Assembly: GCA_031273455.1 (NCBI GenBank)
Contig: JAISRZ010000071.1
Location: 1 to 52,065, forward strand
Length of the DNA stretch: 52,065 nucleotides
Direction of reading: 5' to 3'
DNA from: Deltaproteobacteria bacterium
GTDB taxonomy: Bacteria > Desulfobacterota > Desulfarculia > Adiutricales > Adiutricaceae
In this document: piece after piece, positions 1-8,212 of the stretch
How the letters are laid out: each line of letters starts with the position of its first letter
How positions within the stretch are numbered: the stretch's first letter is position 1
Position numbers and translations under genes: made by a program
Notes under the pieces: generated by a model
What the model was told of the DNA's origin: nothing
What the model saw: the letters and a program-made list of their open reading frames with translations, nothing else
The model's database searches: none

Positions 1-1284
1 ATTAGGGGCCATCGGCGGACTTATGTGGGGGCCAGGCCCGGTCGGGTCATCGCGGCCATCTCTAAGTGCGGCGTCAATAACCCGGTCTTCTTACTCGATG
101 AGGTCGATAAGATGACCAATAGCTCCCAAGGCGATCCAGCGGCGGCTTTATTGGAGGCTTTGGACAATGAGCAAAACGACACTTTCACCGACCACTACCT
201 GGAAATTCCCTTTGACCTCTCCAAGGTCATGTTTATCTTAACGGCCAACCTCATTGAGCGGGTGCCAGCGGCCTTACGGGATCGTTTGGGAGTGATCGAA
301 GTCTCGGGGTACGCCTCAGCCGAAAAAATGGCTATCGCCAGAGATCACCTGTGGCCTAAAGAGTTAGAAAGGCACGGGTTAGACTCCAGCCAACTAACCT
401 TATCCGATGAGGTTTTGGGGCAGATCATTGACTCCTACACCTCGGAAGCCGGCTGCCGAGACCTTTGCCGCCACTTAAGGTCTTTAATCCGCAGCCGGGC
501 CGTGGACAAAGCTGAGGGGCGTTTACCGGAGACCATCATTCGACCGGAGGAGCTCCAGACCATCTTAGGGGCCCCGAGGTACGCCAAAGAGACCATGGAT
601 CTAGCCCCGCAAGTGGGGGTGGCCACGGGTCTCGTTTGGACCCCAGTCGGCGGGGATTTGATGTTTGTCGAAGCCGTGGCCATGCCCGGACGCGGTCATT
701 TAGTCCTAACCGGCCAATTAGGGGAGGTCATGCGGGAATCGGCTCAAGCGGCCATTAGCTACGCCCGCTCGAAGGCTCGAGATTGGCGCTTGGATCCGGA
801 GTGGTTTAAGGATAAGGATGTCCACATCCACTTGCCCCACGGGACTATCCCCAAAGACGGCCCCTCGGCGGGAGTCAGTTTAGTCACGGCCTTAGTCTCT
901 TTGATGAGCGGGGCGAAAATTCGCCCCGACCTGGGTCTAACCGGGGAAATCACCTTACGGGGCCTCGTTTTACCGGTGGGTGGCGTCAAGGAGAAGATTC
1001 TAGCGGCCAAAAGAGCGGGACTTACGGCCATCGCCATTCCGGAAAGGAACATGCCGGACGTGGCCGAGTTACCGAGCTTTTTAACCGAGGACCTGGAGAT
1101 TGTCCCCATCAAGACGGTGGAAGAGGTCTTAAAGCTGGCCCTTTTGGATTGGGCGGCTTCCGTAAGCGCCCCAACGACTTTAGAGAGTTTTTTAAACCCC
1201 TCTAGCCCGACCGTTTGGCCCCCAGACCAGCGCGACCGACGCGACCAACTAGACCAGCTAGACCAAATGGTATCGTTTTTTTAA
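1..1284 (+). CDS. lon: Lon ATP-dependent protease, C-terminal part (5' end outside window)
   Basis: This is the C-terminal 427 residues of the ATP-dependent serine protease Lon, which degrades misfolded and regulatory proteins in the cytoplasm. The frame is open from base 1 and reads RGHRRTYVGARPGR, part of the Lon AAA+ module, so the gene starts left of the window; the GTG at 25 is internal. The Walker B segment FLLDEVDKM and the sensor region ILTAN follow. The S16 peptidase domain carries the catalytic dyad: Ser in KDGPSAG (codon 865-867) and Lys in GGVKEK (codon 988-990). After the usual Lon end there is an acidic/basic low-complexity tail (RDRRDQLDQLDQ) before the TAA. The identification is certain; only the tail is unusual. 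Confidence 0.97.
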   Translation: MRGHRRTYVGARPGRVIAAISKCGVNNPVFLLDEVDKMTNSSQGDPAAALLEALDNEQNDTFTDHYLEIPFDLSKVMFILTANLIERVPAALRDRLGVIEVSGYASAEKMAIARDHLWPKELERHGLDSSQLTLSDEVLGQIIDSYTSEAGCRDLCRHLRSLIRSRAVDKAEGRLPETIIRPEELQTILGAPRYAKETMDLAPQVGVATGLVWTPVGGDLMFVEAVAMPGRGHLVLTGQLGEVMRESAQAAISYARSKARDWRLDPEWFKDKDVHIHLPHGTIPKDGPSAGVSLVTALVSLMSGAKIRPDLGLTGEITLRGLVLPVGGVKEKILAAKRAGLTAIAIPERNMPDVAELPSFLTEDLEIVPIKTVEEVLKLALLDWAASVSAPTTLESFLNPSSPTVWPPDQRDRRDQLDQLDQMVSFF

Positions 1285-1309
1285 ACTTTATTTATTGACC
1301 CTAACGCCT

Positions 1310-1343
1310 CCCCGGCCGCGCGGCTCCCGCCGCCGGGCCGGGG
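1310..1343 (+). terminator. GC-rich hairpin after lon
   Basis: A perfect 8-bp stem CCCCGGCC/GGCCGGGG closes a GC-rich loop 25 bases after the lon stop codon. No T run follows, so it may mark the lon mRNA 3' end without being a classical intrinsic terminator. Confidence 0.45.
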
Positions 1344-1722
1344 ACATAAAAGAAACTTAAAGGGATAAATAATTTAACTTTTATATAGCTAAACCTCAAG
1401 TTTAGCGGGAGATAAGGCATTATTTTTGGGGCGAATTGACGGACTAAAGTCGTTTTAGGTCACTTTTTAATTCAAGGTTAATAGCCAGTCTTTGAATGTC
1501 AATAAATAGTTTAAAGACTATTAAATAAGTCTTATATTTTAGTAAACAACAATTCGCGTGAAAAAGAGCTATGGTTAAATAAAACTATAACGATAAATTA
1601 CGGCCTAAAATTTGTTATAAAACGCTCTTTAATAAGTTTTTAAAAGGGCTTAGCCTAGTTGATGGGAGCGTTGCGCGGGCCAGGTCAAAAAAATTTTCGT
1701 TCGGTATCGGAACACTTTAAGG
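1344..1722. other. Intergenic stretch without a visible gene
   Basis: This AT-rich spacer between lon and the next promoter has stop codons in all frames and no repeat or RNA family that I recognise. Confidence 0.6.
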
Positions 1723-1751
1723 TTGACAAATTCATTATTAAGACTTATGTT
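1723..1751 (+). promoter_or_regulatory. Predicted sigma70 promoter of the nifB-like operon
   Basis: TTGACA (1723-1728) is separated by 17 bp from TATGTT (1746-1751). This would start transcription near 1758 and give a leader of about 180 nt before the nifB-like gene. Confidence 0.6.
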
Positions 1752-1757
1752 AATAAA

Positions 1758-1939
1758 TATTGTAAATCGCGACCTTGGATCCTGGGCCAAGGGCGCTTTG
1801 GGGCTGATCAGAAATAGCTGAAGGCCGATAGGTTTGAATATCTATCTTCGGTTTATTCTCTATTTCCGGTTGATCCCAAAATGAAGGCCGGGGGCTTTTT
1901 TAAAGCCTCTGGCTTTTTTTTTGGGCTGGGAGAGCTCCT
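1758..1939 (+). promoter_or_regulatory. Structured mRNA leader (attenuator or riboswitch candidate) of the nifB-like gene
   Basis: Between the predicted start site and the coding region lie three hairpins: a CCTTGG/CCAAGG stem near 1770-1790, a long imperfect stem (TTTGGG near 1798 with CCCAAA near 1876; GAAATAG with CTATTTC further in), and an intrinsic terminator at 1886-1922. A terminator placed only 17 bases before the start codon, in its own gene's leader, is the layout of a transcription-attenuating riboswitch or protein-controlled attenuator. I could not match the aptamer to a known class, including the Moco type; ligand unknown. Confidence 0.5.
1886..1922 (+). terminator. Intrinsic terminator in the nifB-like leader
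   Basis: An 11-bp G-rich stem (1887-1897 with 1903-1913, with G-U pairs) is followed by nine T residues (1914-1922). It ends just before the TTG start at 1940, so it can only act by attenuating this operon or by ending a short leader RNA. Confidence 0.75.
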
Positions 1940-2797
1940 TTGGACATCTTAAAGAACCACCCTTGCTTTAATCAATGCTCGGCCACCGCTAAAGGCCGTC
2001 TCCATTTACCCGTGGCCCCGCGCTGCGATATCTTTTGCCAGTTCTGCTCCAGGGCTCTATCCACGGACGTGGAGAGGCCGGGTCAAACCGCCCGGATATT
2101 GTCGCCCGAGGAGGCCTTGGACGTTTTTGATCTAGCCTTAACCTTATGCCCCGAGATCCAGGTGGTCGGGGTGGCCGGCCCAGGGGATCCTTTATCTGGC
2201 CCCGAAGCTTTGGACACCCTCATTAAGATTAAAGAAATTAACCCCCAGATCATCGCTTGTTTAGCCACTAACGGCCTTAACCTCGCTAAATCCATGGATC
2301 GGATCTTAGAGGCCGGGGTTAAGACTTTAACCGTGACCGTTAATTCCCTCGACCCCAACATTCTAGCGGCTTTAAACCTAGGGGTGAAAATTAATGGGGT
2401 CTTCATTGGCGGGGTGGAAGGGGCCAAGATCCTCATCGCCGCCCAAAACGAGGGGATCCGCAAAGCTAAGGAAAACGGCCTTTTTATTAAGATCAACACC
2501 GTCTTGGTCCCCGGGATCAACGATGGGGAAATGGAAAATCTGGCTAAAGCCGCCAGCGAGTGGGGGGCGGTCTTATTAAACATCATCCCCCTTATCCCGG
2601 CCAATAACCTCGCGAGCTGGCCCGCCCCCACCGCCGAGGAGATCGCCCTTGTCACTAACCTCGCGGCCCAACACGTCCCGGTTAAGCGCGACTGCCGCCG
2701 CTGCCGGGCCGACGCTTGCGGGATCCCCGGGGGCGTGGATTACGCCAAGACCATCTACGGGGACCTTAAACCCCAGGAGACTTTTTCCCATGGCTGA
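1940..2797 (+). CDS. nifB: NifB-like radical SAM protein (FeMo-cofactor precursor maturase family)
   Basis: NifB-family enzymes fuse two [4Fe-4S] clusters and insert a SAM-derived carbide to make NifB-co, the precursor of nitrogenase cofactors. The 285-residue protein has the radical SAM motif C29-X3-C33-X2-C36 (CDIFCQFC), the N-terminal HPCF Cys (C9) and the C-terminal CRRCRADACG motif (C252, C255, C260), which in NifB supply ligands for the substrate clusters. It is the short form without a fused NifX domain, as in methanogens; a separate NifX-like gene follows with an 8-bp overlap. The start is TTG at 1940 after a weak GGGAG. No nitrogenase genes are in the window, so a role in nitrogen fixation is inference. 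Confidence 0.88.
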   Translation: MDILKNHPCFNQCSATAKGRLHLPVAPRCDIFCQFCSRALSTDVERPGQTARILSPEEALDVFDLALTLCPEIQVVGVAGPGDPLSGPEALDTLIKIKEINPQIIACLATNGLNLAKSMDRILEAGVKTLTVTVNSLDPNILAALNLGVKINGVFIGGVEGAKILIAAQNEGIRKAKENGLFIKINTVLVPGINDGEMENLAKAASEWGAVLLNIIPLIPANNLASWPAPTAEEIALVTNLAAQHVPVKRDCRRCRADACGIPGGVDYAKTIYGDLKPQETFSHG

Positions 2798-3179
2798 GAA
2801 TCCGGCGAAAGTAAGTCCAGCTCAACCCATTAGGCCGCGCTTTAAACCCCAAAAACTGGCCGTGGCCACTGACTCCGGGGACAACATCGACGCTTGCTTT
2901 GGGAAAACCGATAAGTTTTTAATCTACGAGCTCAAAACCTCCCCGGACTTTAGCGTCTATGAGCTGGCGGAAACCCGGCCTGGGCCTAGGCCCTGTCAGG
3001 AAGGGAGCCATGACATCGCGGTCCTCGAGGCTTCCGCCGCCCTTTTAGCGGATTGCGATCTGGTTCTAGCGGGACGGGTTGGCCCAGCCGCGGTCAAGGT
3101 CTTAGCCGATCGGGGGGTGATGGCCTTAGCCGTCCATTTACCCATTGACGAGGCCTTAAGGAAGTTGGCTAATAGGTGA
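2790..3179 (+). CDS. NifX/NafY-like dinitrogenase iron-molybdenum cofactor-binding protein
   Basis: This 129-residue protein is a single Nitro_FeMo-Co domain (LAVATDSGDNIDACFGKTDKF at residues 23-43, then a CDLVLAGRVGPAAVKVL segment), the fold that carries NifB-co or other metal clusters between biosynthetic steps. The conserved pattern of such domains, an ATD..G near the start and a central glycine-rich segment, is present. I place the start at ATG 2790 because AGGAG (2775-2779) lies at the right distance and the domain begins soon after; the frame is open further upstream but that part overlaps nifB out of frame. Coupled translation with the nifB-like gene implies joint function as maturase plus cofactor carrier. 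Confidence 0.8.
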   Translation: MAENPAKVSPAQPIRPRFKPQKLAVATDSGDNIDACFGKTDKFLIYELKTSPDFSVYELAETRPGPRPCQEGSHDIAVLEASAALLADCDLVLAGRVGPAAVKVLADRGVMALAVHLPIDEALRKLANR

Positions 3180-3295
3180 CCGGTTGTCCTTCACTGTTTT
3201 TTGGCGACTTAACCTTAAATAACCCGTCTATCCAGGGAAAAACCTATTTTTTGGTTACTTTAACAAAAAAAGGGCCAAACTATCAAAAAAAGTAC

Positions 3296-3324
3296 TTGAC
3301 AAATGAGGCACCAGGATATACAAT
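3296..3324 (+). promoter_or_regulatory. Predicted sigma70 promoter of tmRNA
   Basis: TTGACA (3296-3301), a 17-bp spacer and TACAAT (3319-3324) lie about 45 bases upstream of the mature tmRNA 5' end, which leaves a short precursor leader for RNase P to remove. Confidence 0.75.
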
Positions 3325-3366
3325 GTCCTTTACGCTTGAGAGAGCGATTTCCAAGCGACTTCTAGG

Positions 3367-3720
3367 GGGGGTGACCAGGGTTCGACGGGGATAGTTGATA
3401 CCAAAGCCGCAGGTCGAGCGACCCAATGACTCGTTAATCCATCGGGACTAAACACAAAAGCAGACTCTACTGAGTACGCTCTGGCTGCTTAAGCCAGCGT
3501 TTCTGGGGATATGCGGCCCACAGATCCCCAGGGGCGTAGCTAAACGGGCTGGTCTTATTAGGTGGTAACTAGCCTAATTTGATAAGAAAACTCTAGTTTC
3601 TCGCTCCGAAGTCACCTGTCCGCTGGCGGCCGACGAGTTAAAACCAAATAACGGAACAAACCTGTAGAAACTTTGGGGGAAGATCTTCGGACGCGGGTTC
3701 AATTCCCGCCACCTCCACCA
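3367..3720 (+). ncRNA. ssrA: Transfer-messenger RNA (tmRNA)
   Basis: The 354-nt tmRNA rescues stalled ribosomes by trans-translation. Its 5' end GGGGGTG pairs with CACCTCC at the 3' end, followed by an encoded ACCA, giving the tRNA-like acceptor stem. The typical GACCAGGGTTCGACGGGG 5' segment and the T-arm GGTTCAATTCC are present. The tag reading frame runs from GCA at 3460 to TAA at 3490-3492 and encodes ADSTEYALAA, ending in the usual proteolysis signal ALAA. This is a one-piece tmRNA. Its 3' end borders an AT-rich accessory block, a common place for integrative elements. Confidence 0.96.
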
Positions 3721-4072
3721 CTAGCGAATTTCACTAAGTCTTATAAAGGTCTAAAGCCTAGTAAAATTAATCGAAATTCGAAACTATTAAAAAATCGCCG
3801 TGCGAATTTTTTTAGAATTTATATAAATATATTATTACTTAGATAATAACATCCTGAAGCTGATCTATACAATCTTAAAAATGAATTATTTATACTTAAT
3901 TCAACTTATTACTACTTAATGATTAATACAATGGTATTTTATATAATTAAAATATTATATTAATAATTTTTATTTTATGTAATTTATAAATTACATTTTT
4001 ATTAGATATTATTAATAGAAATTAAATTTATTGTAATGTAATACCATTGATTTTACTTTTAATGGAAATAAA
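3721..4072. other. AT-rich spacer after tmRNA
   Basis: No gene is visible. Base composition changes abruptly to very AT-rich right after the tmRNA 3' end, which suggests this is the left edge of imported DNA. I did not find an exact second copy of the tmRNA 3' end that would serve as the other attachment site. Confidence 0.5.
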
Positions 4073-4513
4073 ATGGAATTAGACACCCGTAGTAATTATA
4101 CATCGCATAGAGATTGGTTCTTAAGCATTTTAAAAGGACTGGATGTAGTACTTTGCCTTACTTCCGCGCTTGAATGTTTGGATTTGTTCGTTGGCTATGT
4201 ACACGAATCCCAAATTGATGTATATTCGACTACTCCTTTGCCTTATAAGAATGTTAACTGCTTTGTGGTAGAAAATTTCGATAATATAGAAATCGTTGAA
4301 ATCGCGGGAATACGCTGTACTTCGGTCAATCAGACGTTTAACGATTTACTAAAATATTTTGACATCATAGACGAACAATCGTTTGCGCAAGGACTTTCAG
4401 ACTACTATTACGAAAATGGTGAAAGTTTTGATGAGCTTAAGATAGACCCTCAATACGCTGAAATATTTGAAGAAATGAAGGATTGGGCAATAGGATTTTA
4501 TAATTATGGTTAA
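4073..4513 (+). CDS. AbiEi-like antitoxin (type IV toxin-antitoxin), probable
   Basis: This is a 146-residue AT-rich gene. The segment LDVVLCLTSALECLDLFVGYVHESQIDVYSTTPLPYKNV followed by EIAGIRCTSVNQTFNDLL resembles the partner proteins encoded directly upstream of AbiEii nucleotidyltransferase toxins, mostly in Firmicutes; the C-terminus is acidic (DELKIDPQYAEIFEEMKDW). The next gene, an AbiEii-like toxin, begins at ATG 4506 and overlaps its stop codon by 8 bases, the usual coupled layout of AbiE modules. Such antitoxins counter the toxin and can repress the operon. No DNA-binding HTH is obvious at the N-terminus, so the family call comes largely from context and recalled similarity. Codon use and composition differ from neighbouring core genes, pointing to transfer. 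Confidence 0.55.
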   Translation: MELDTRSNYTSHRDWFLSILKGLDVVLCLTSALECLDLFVGYVHESQIDVYSTTPLPYKNVNCFVVENFDNIEIVEIAGIRCTSVNQTFNDLLKYFDIIDEQSFAQGLSDYYYENGESFDELKIDPQYAEIFEEMKDWAIGFYNYG

Positions 4514-5352
4514 TAGTATAGATTCAGAAAAGTTTTTATATCAAATTATAAAAGCAATTGAATCTAGTGGCTTCTCTCTTATCTATAAAGGTGCTTTGGT
4601 CACAAATTTAATTCTATTTGAGAATAATTTTAACCTTTTTTAAGCGTGATACATTAGACATTGATGCTTCTTTGGTTGGCCCGAATCTATTGACAATGTC
4701 CCAATTAATCGCGAAGCTTAACTACGCGCTGGAAAGTCTTTCGCTTGAAGTCGAGGTTAAACGTGTGTTTGGGGAGAACAAGTCAGCGGGATTCAAAATC
4801 ATTGATCGACATTCTAAAGTCGTTAAGACGTCAATTGATATAAATCTTAACTCAGATCCTAGTAGTCGTATGTATCAAATTGGCAATGTAATGTTTAACG
4901 GTGTTATGCCTGACTCTGTCGTTAGTGATAAGATATGCGCAATCTCTAGTAACCTAGTATTTCGTAGAGCTAAAGATCTCTTAGACCTTTATGCCCTTGC
5001 GCATTGTGTAAAGATAAATACTACTGATATACTACAAAAATTAACTCAGAAGAATTTAGTTATTGATTCTTTTAATGAGTTTATTACCAGACAGAAAGAT
5101 TTAAAACATGCCTACGACAAATTGGTACGAATAGATTTCAAGCCTGATTTTTCAACTGTTTACAGCTACTTATCGATTTTTCTTACTCCTTTCATTGAGA
5201 AAAATCTAACTACGCTCATTTGGAATAGTCACAAAATGTGTTGGACAGGTTCTCAGATGGAAATTTCATCGGAGAGTAGACCAGAAACACTTCAAAAAAA
5301 TACTGAAAATGAAGCTGAAACATATCCATCATTCAGGCCTAGAATGAAATAA
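4506..5352 (+). pseudogene. AbiEii/AbiGii-family nucleotidyltransferase toxin, frameshifted
   Basis: AbiEii toxins are nucleotidyltransferases that block growth, often in response to phage. The gene starts at ATG 4506 (MVNSIDSEKF...) and reads IYKGALVTNLILFENNFN, the KGG-like nucleotidyltransferase start, before a TAA at 4641-4643. The remaining 240 residues continue in the +1 frame with FKRDTLDIDASLVG, where the two Asp form the expected catalytic DxD, and later SDKICAISSNLVFRRAKDLLDLYAL. The break falls in a run of six T at 4636-4641; five T would restore one frame. It may be a true inactivating indel, phase variation, programmed slippage, or a sequencing error. With the upstream gene it forms an AbiE-type pair. 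Confidence 0.7.
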
Positions 5353-5485
5353 ATCGCCGAACTGTTCACAAACGTCAGCCTTTCTCTTGATGCCCCAAAC
5401 AACTCAAGCGCTGAAGTGGCGGGTAAAATCACCTCGCTAAGACGTGTTATCTAAAACAATTATGACGCGCCTTTTCCACCTCTTT

Positions 5486-7939
5486 TTACCTTCTCCTTTT
5501 ACCTTTAAGCAATAATTTTAAACTAAATTCAATAATATCATCTGAATTATCTAAAAGTACATTCTTAACAATTGGAGAATAATAGTCATATTTGTATGAT
5601 TCTAATTCTTTAAGTGATTTATTTGTTAAATCACTATCTTGATCGTTTTTTGGCGCTATAGTTAAAAAATACAATCCTTTATCATAATCTTGACCTATTT
5701 CTTCTCCATATTTATAAGCCATTCCTAACAAATATTGAGAAAATTGGCTTCGCAAATTGGCTCCTTTAAGAAGATAGTCAAGCGCTTTTTCCTTGTTCTT
5801 AGGGACTATTTCGCCTGTCACATAACAATAGCCTAACATACCGAAGGCTGGCGGAAAATTTTGATTGGCCGCCAGTTGCAAATAGGCTAAACATTTCATC
5901 GAGTCTTGAGGCTCACCGATTCCATAACAATACGCCATCCCTATAGCGAACTGGGCTTTAGGGAGCTTTTGATCAGCCGCCGCTCGATACCATTTGACCG
6001 CTTCATTGACGTTTTCGGCGACACCATCCCCTACGCCAAACATCACTCCCAATTGATATTGGGACTCCGCGTGCCCTCTCTCAGCCGCCATACGATACCA
6101 TTTGGCCGCTTCCTTCTTGTTTCGACGGATTCCTCGGCCATCATAGTAGGCCACTCCAACGTTGTATTGGGCCTCAGGGAGCCCCTGTTCTCCGGCGAGG
6201 CGAAACCATTTAACGGCTTTGGCTAGGTCTTGGTCCACCCCCAAGCCATTGGCGCACATCTTCCCCAGCTCTAATTGGGCTTTAGGGTTCTTTTTCTCAG
6301 CCGCTAAAAGAAACCATTCAGCGGCCTTCTCTGGCGATTTAGCCACGCCAATTCCGTTAATATACATCTCTCCCAGGCTGTATTGAGCCTCAGTGTTCCC
6401 TTGTTTCGCCGCCTGTCTATACCAGTTGACGGCTTCCTTGGGGTTTCTGGCTACGCCGAGCCCTTTGGAGTACATCTCGCCTAGACGAAATTGGGCCTCA
6501 AGGTTCCCTTTTTCCCCGGCTTGGCGATACCATTTAATGGCTTCCGCTGGTCTTTTGGTGACGCCTTCCCCTTTTTCAAGCTTCTCGCCCACCGCGAATT
6601 GGGCCAAAGAATACCCACCCTCAGCCGCTTGGCGGTACCATTTATAGGCTTCGGCTTGGTTTTGGGGAACTCCTTCGCCTTGGGAATATATTACGCCAAG
6701 CCGGAATTGGGCCTTAACGCTCCCTTGCTCCGCCGCGAGACGATACCATTTAACGGCCACCCCTGGATCTCGCTCCACGCCAATCCCTTGGGAGAGCGTC
6801 TCGGCTAAAATAAATTGAGCCCCACTGTGCCCCTTATCCGCAGCTAGGAAAAACCATTTGAAAGCTTCCTCTAGGTCTTCCTTGACCCCGACTCCTTTAG
6901 CCAGAGACAGGCCATAAGCGTATCGCGCGTTAACGTGCCCATTTTCCGCGGCTAAGCGATACCATTTGGTGGCCGCGAATTGGTCTTCCTTGACTCCTTC
7001 CCCTCGCTCGTAGACCTCGCCTAAAGCGTATTGAGCCTCAACGTGTCCCTTTTCCGCGGCTAGGCCATACCATTTAGCGGCTTCAGCTAGATCCTGACTG
7101 ACCCCATCTCCTTTCGCGAACATCTTTCCTAAAGCGAACCGCGAGCTTACATCCCCTTGTTTAGCCGCCAGAAGATACCACTTGGCTCCTTCCTCTGGAT
7201 CCTTTTTAACCCCTTTTCCCTCAACGCGCATCTCCACCAGAACTCTTTGAACCTTTTTGTCACCCTGTTCGCCCGCCAGACGGTACCATTTAGCGGCTTC
7301 CGCCAGATTCAACTTGACATCCGTTCCTTCGGACAACTTTTTCCCCAGAGCTTTTTGCGCGTTAAGCTCACCCTGCTCAGCCGCTAGACGAAACCATTTG
7401 ACGGCTTCCACCGGGTTTCGGGGCACTATGTCTCCTTTAGCGTATATCCTCCCAAGTAAGAATCGCGCGTTAGCTCGACCTTGTTGAGCCGCGAGATAAA
7501 GCCACTTTAACGATTCCTCGGGGTTAAAGAATTTACTTCTTTTCTTGGAGTACAACATACCCAGAGCGGTTTGCGAGGATATGTGCCCCTTTAAAGCCGG
7601 GATTAAATACCAGTCCCGAGCTACCTCTAGAACTTTGGCGACTCCCAGGCCTGTGACGTACATAAAGCCAAGGCTCCGCTGGGCGTCCAGGTGGCCTTGT
7701 TTAGCGGCCAAAAGGAACCATTTGGCGGATTCCTCTAAGTTTGCACTAACGACTTTCCCTTCGTAATACATATCGCCCAAAGCGTATTGGGCTACAGCGT
7801 AACCTCCCTCAGCGGATTTCTTAAACCATTCCAAAGCTAGGCTCTCATTGGCCAGAACGCCATGGCCATTTAAATAAGCCTGAGCGATCAGATACTTGGC
7901 TATCGCATCGTCTCTATCCGCGGCTTTTTTATACCACAT
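5486..7939 (-). CDS. Giant Sel1-like repeat protein, possibly 5'-truncated
   Basis: This 817-residue protein is built almost entirely from about twenty Sel1-like repeats of 36 residues (pattern AxKWYRLAAEQGxxxAQxxLGxMYxxGxGVxxD). These fold into an alpha-solenoid used for protein-protein contacts, usually outside the cytoplasm. The C-terminus ends in a non-repeat basic tail. The first codon used is ATG at 7939 (MWYKKAADRD), which already lies within a repeat. There is no signal peptide and no ribosome binding site before it, unlike the other Sel1 protein at 47244-48845, which begins with a membrane segment. The start sits exactly where a nuclease-gene remnant on the other strand breaks off, so the 5' end has probably been lost by recombination. 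Partner unknown. Confidence 0.85.
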   Translation of the reverse strand: MWYKKAADRDDAIAKYLIAQAYLNGHGVLANESLALEWFKKSAEGGYAVAQYALGDMYYEGKVVSANLEESAKWFLLAAKQGHLDAQRSLGFMYVTGLGVAKVLEVARDWYLIPALKGHISSQTALGMLYSKKRSKFFNPEESLKWLYLAAQQGRANARFLLGRIYAKGDIVPRNPVEAVKWFRLAAEQGELNAQKALGKKLSEGTDVKLNLAEAAKWYRLAGEQGDKKVQRVLVEMRVEGKGVKKDPEEGAKWYLLAAKQGDVSSRFALGKMFAKGDGVSQDLAEAAKWYGLAAEKGHVEAQYALGEVYERGEGVKEDQFAATKWYRLAAENGHVNARYAYGLSLAKGVGVKEDLEEAFKWFFLAADKGHSGAQFILAETLSQGIGVERDPGVAVKWYRLAAEQGSVKAQFRLGVIYSQGEGVPQNQAEAYKWYRQAAEGGYSLAQFAVGEKLEKGEGVTKRPAEAIKWYRQAGEKGNLEAQFRLGEMYSKGLGVARNPKEAVNWYRQAAKQGNTEAQYSLGEMYINGIGVAKSPEKAAEWFLLAAEKKNPKAQLELGKMCANGLGVDQDLAKAVKWFRLAGEQGLPEAQYNVGVAYYDGRGIRRNKKEAAKWYRMAAERGHAESQYQLGVMFGVGDGVAENVNEAVKWYRAAADQKLPKAQFAIGMAYCYGIGEPQDSMKCLAYLQLAANQNFPPAFGMLGYCYVTGEIVPKNKEKALDYLLKGANLRSQFSQYLLGMAYKYGEEIGQDYDKGLYFLTIAPKNDQDSDLTNKSLKELESYKYDYYSPIVKNVLLDNSDDIIEFSLKLLLKGKRRR

Positions 7940-8132
7940 AGAGTGTAAAATAAGCGGTAACTCGACCGTGGAACAAAGCGTTTCCCAGTTGGCTGGTTAT
8001 TTGGACACCGAAGGCCAAAAGGAAGGCTGGCTAGTTTTTTTCGATCGGGACCGAACGAAGAAATGGGAGGATAAAATATATTGGGACACTCAAGAATTCG
8101 CTGGTAAGACTATTCATGTCGTAGGGTGTTAA
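7932..8132 (+). pseudogene. Remnant: C-terminal end of a PD-(D/E)XK nuclease-domain protein
   Basis: The frame reads IECKISGNSTVEQSV, then QLAGYLDTEGQKEGWLVFFDRD and ends with GKTIHVVGC before a TAA. This looks like the end of a PD-(D/E)XK-type domain (ExK motif seen as ECK; a Q...YL segment and a hydrophobic strand follow), as found at the C-terminus of predicted AAA-ATPase/nuclease proteins. The first three quarters of such a domain and all upstream parts are missing: left of about 7932 the DNA belongs to the Sel1 gene on the other strand. No start codon or ribosome site of its own is convincing, so it is most likely a fossil. Confidence 0.6.
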
Positions 8133-8212
8133 ACAACCAATTTTGTCCATTTTTATCATAAACTTAATCCGCTGAAGAAGGCTAGATAAGACCGCTCTAG
8201 CCACAACCGTTC

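Noticed and set aside
1940..3179. Complete nitrogen-fixation cluster
   Set aside because: Only nifB-like and nifX-like genes are present; nifHDK or other nif genes are absent.
3176..3394. Open frame running into the tmRNA gene
   Set aside because: It overlaps the tmRNA promoter and 5' end and has no protein-like features.
5340..5460. Second tmRNA attachment site suggested by GGCGGGTAAAATCACCTC
   Set aside because: Similarity to the tmRNA 3' end is too short and interrupted to count as a repeat.
5906..7766. Several plus-strand open frames opposite the Sel1 gene
   Set aside because: They are repetitive shadows of the Sel1 coding strand.
5486..7939. CRISPR or DNA tandem array suggested by regular 108-bp periodicity
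   Set aside because: The periodicity comes from 36-residue Sel1 protein repeats, not from identical DNA repeats with spacers.
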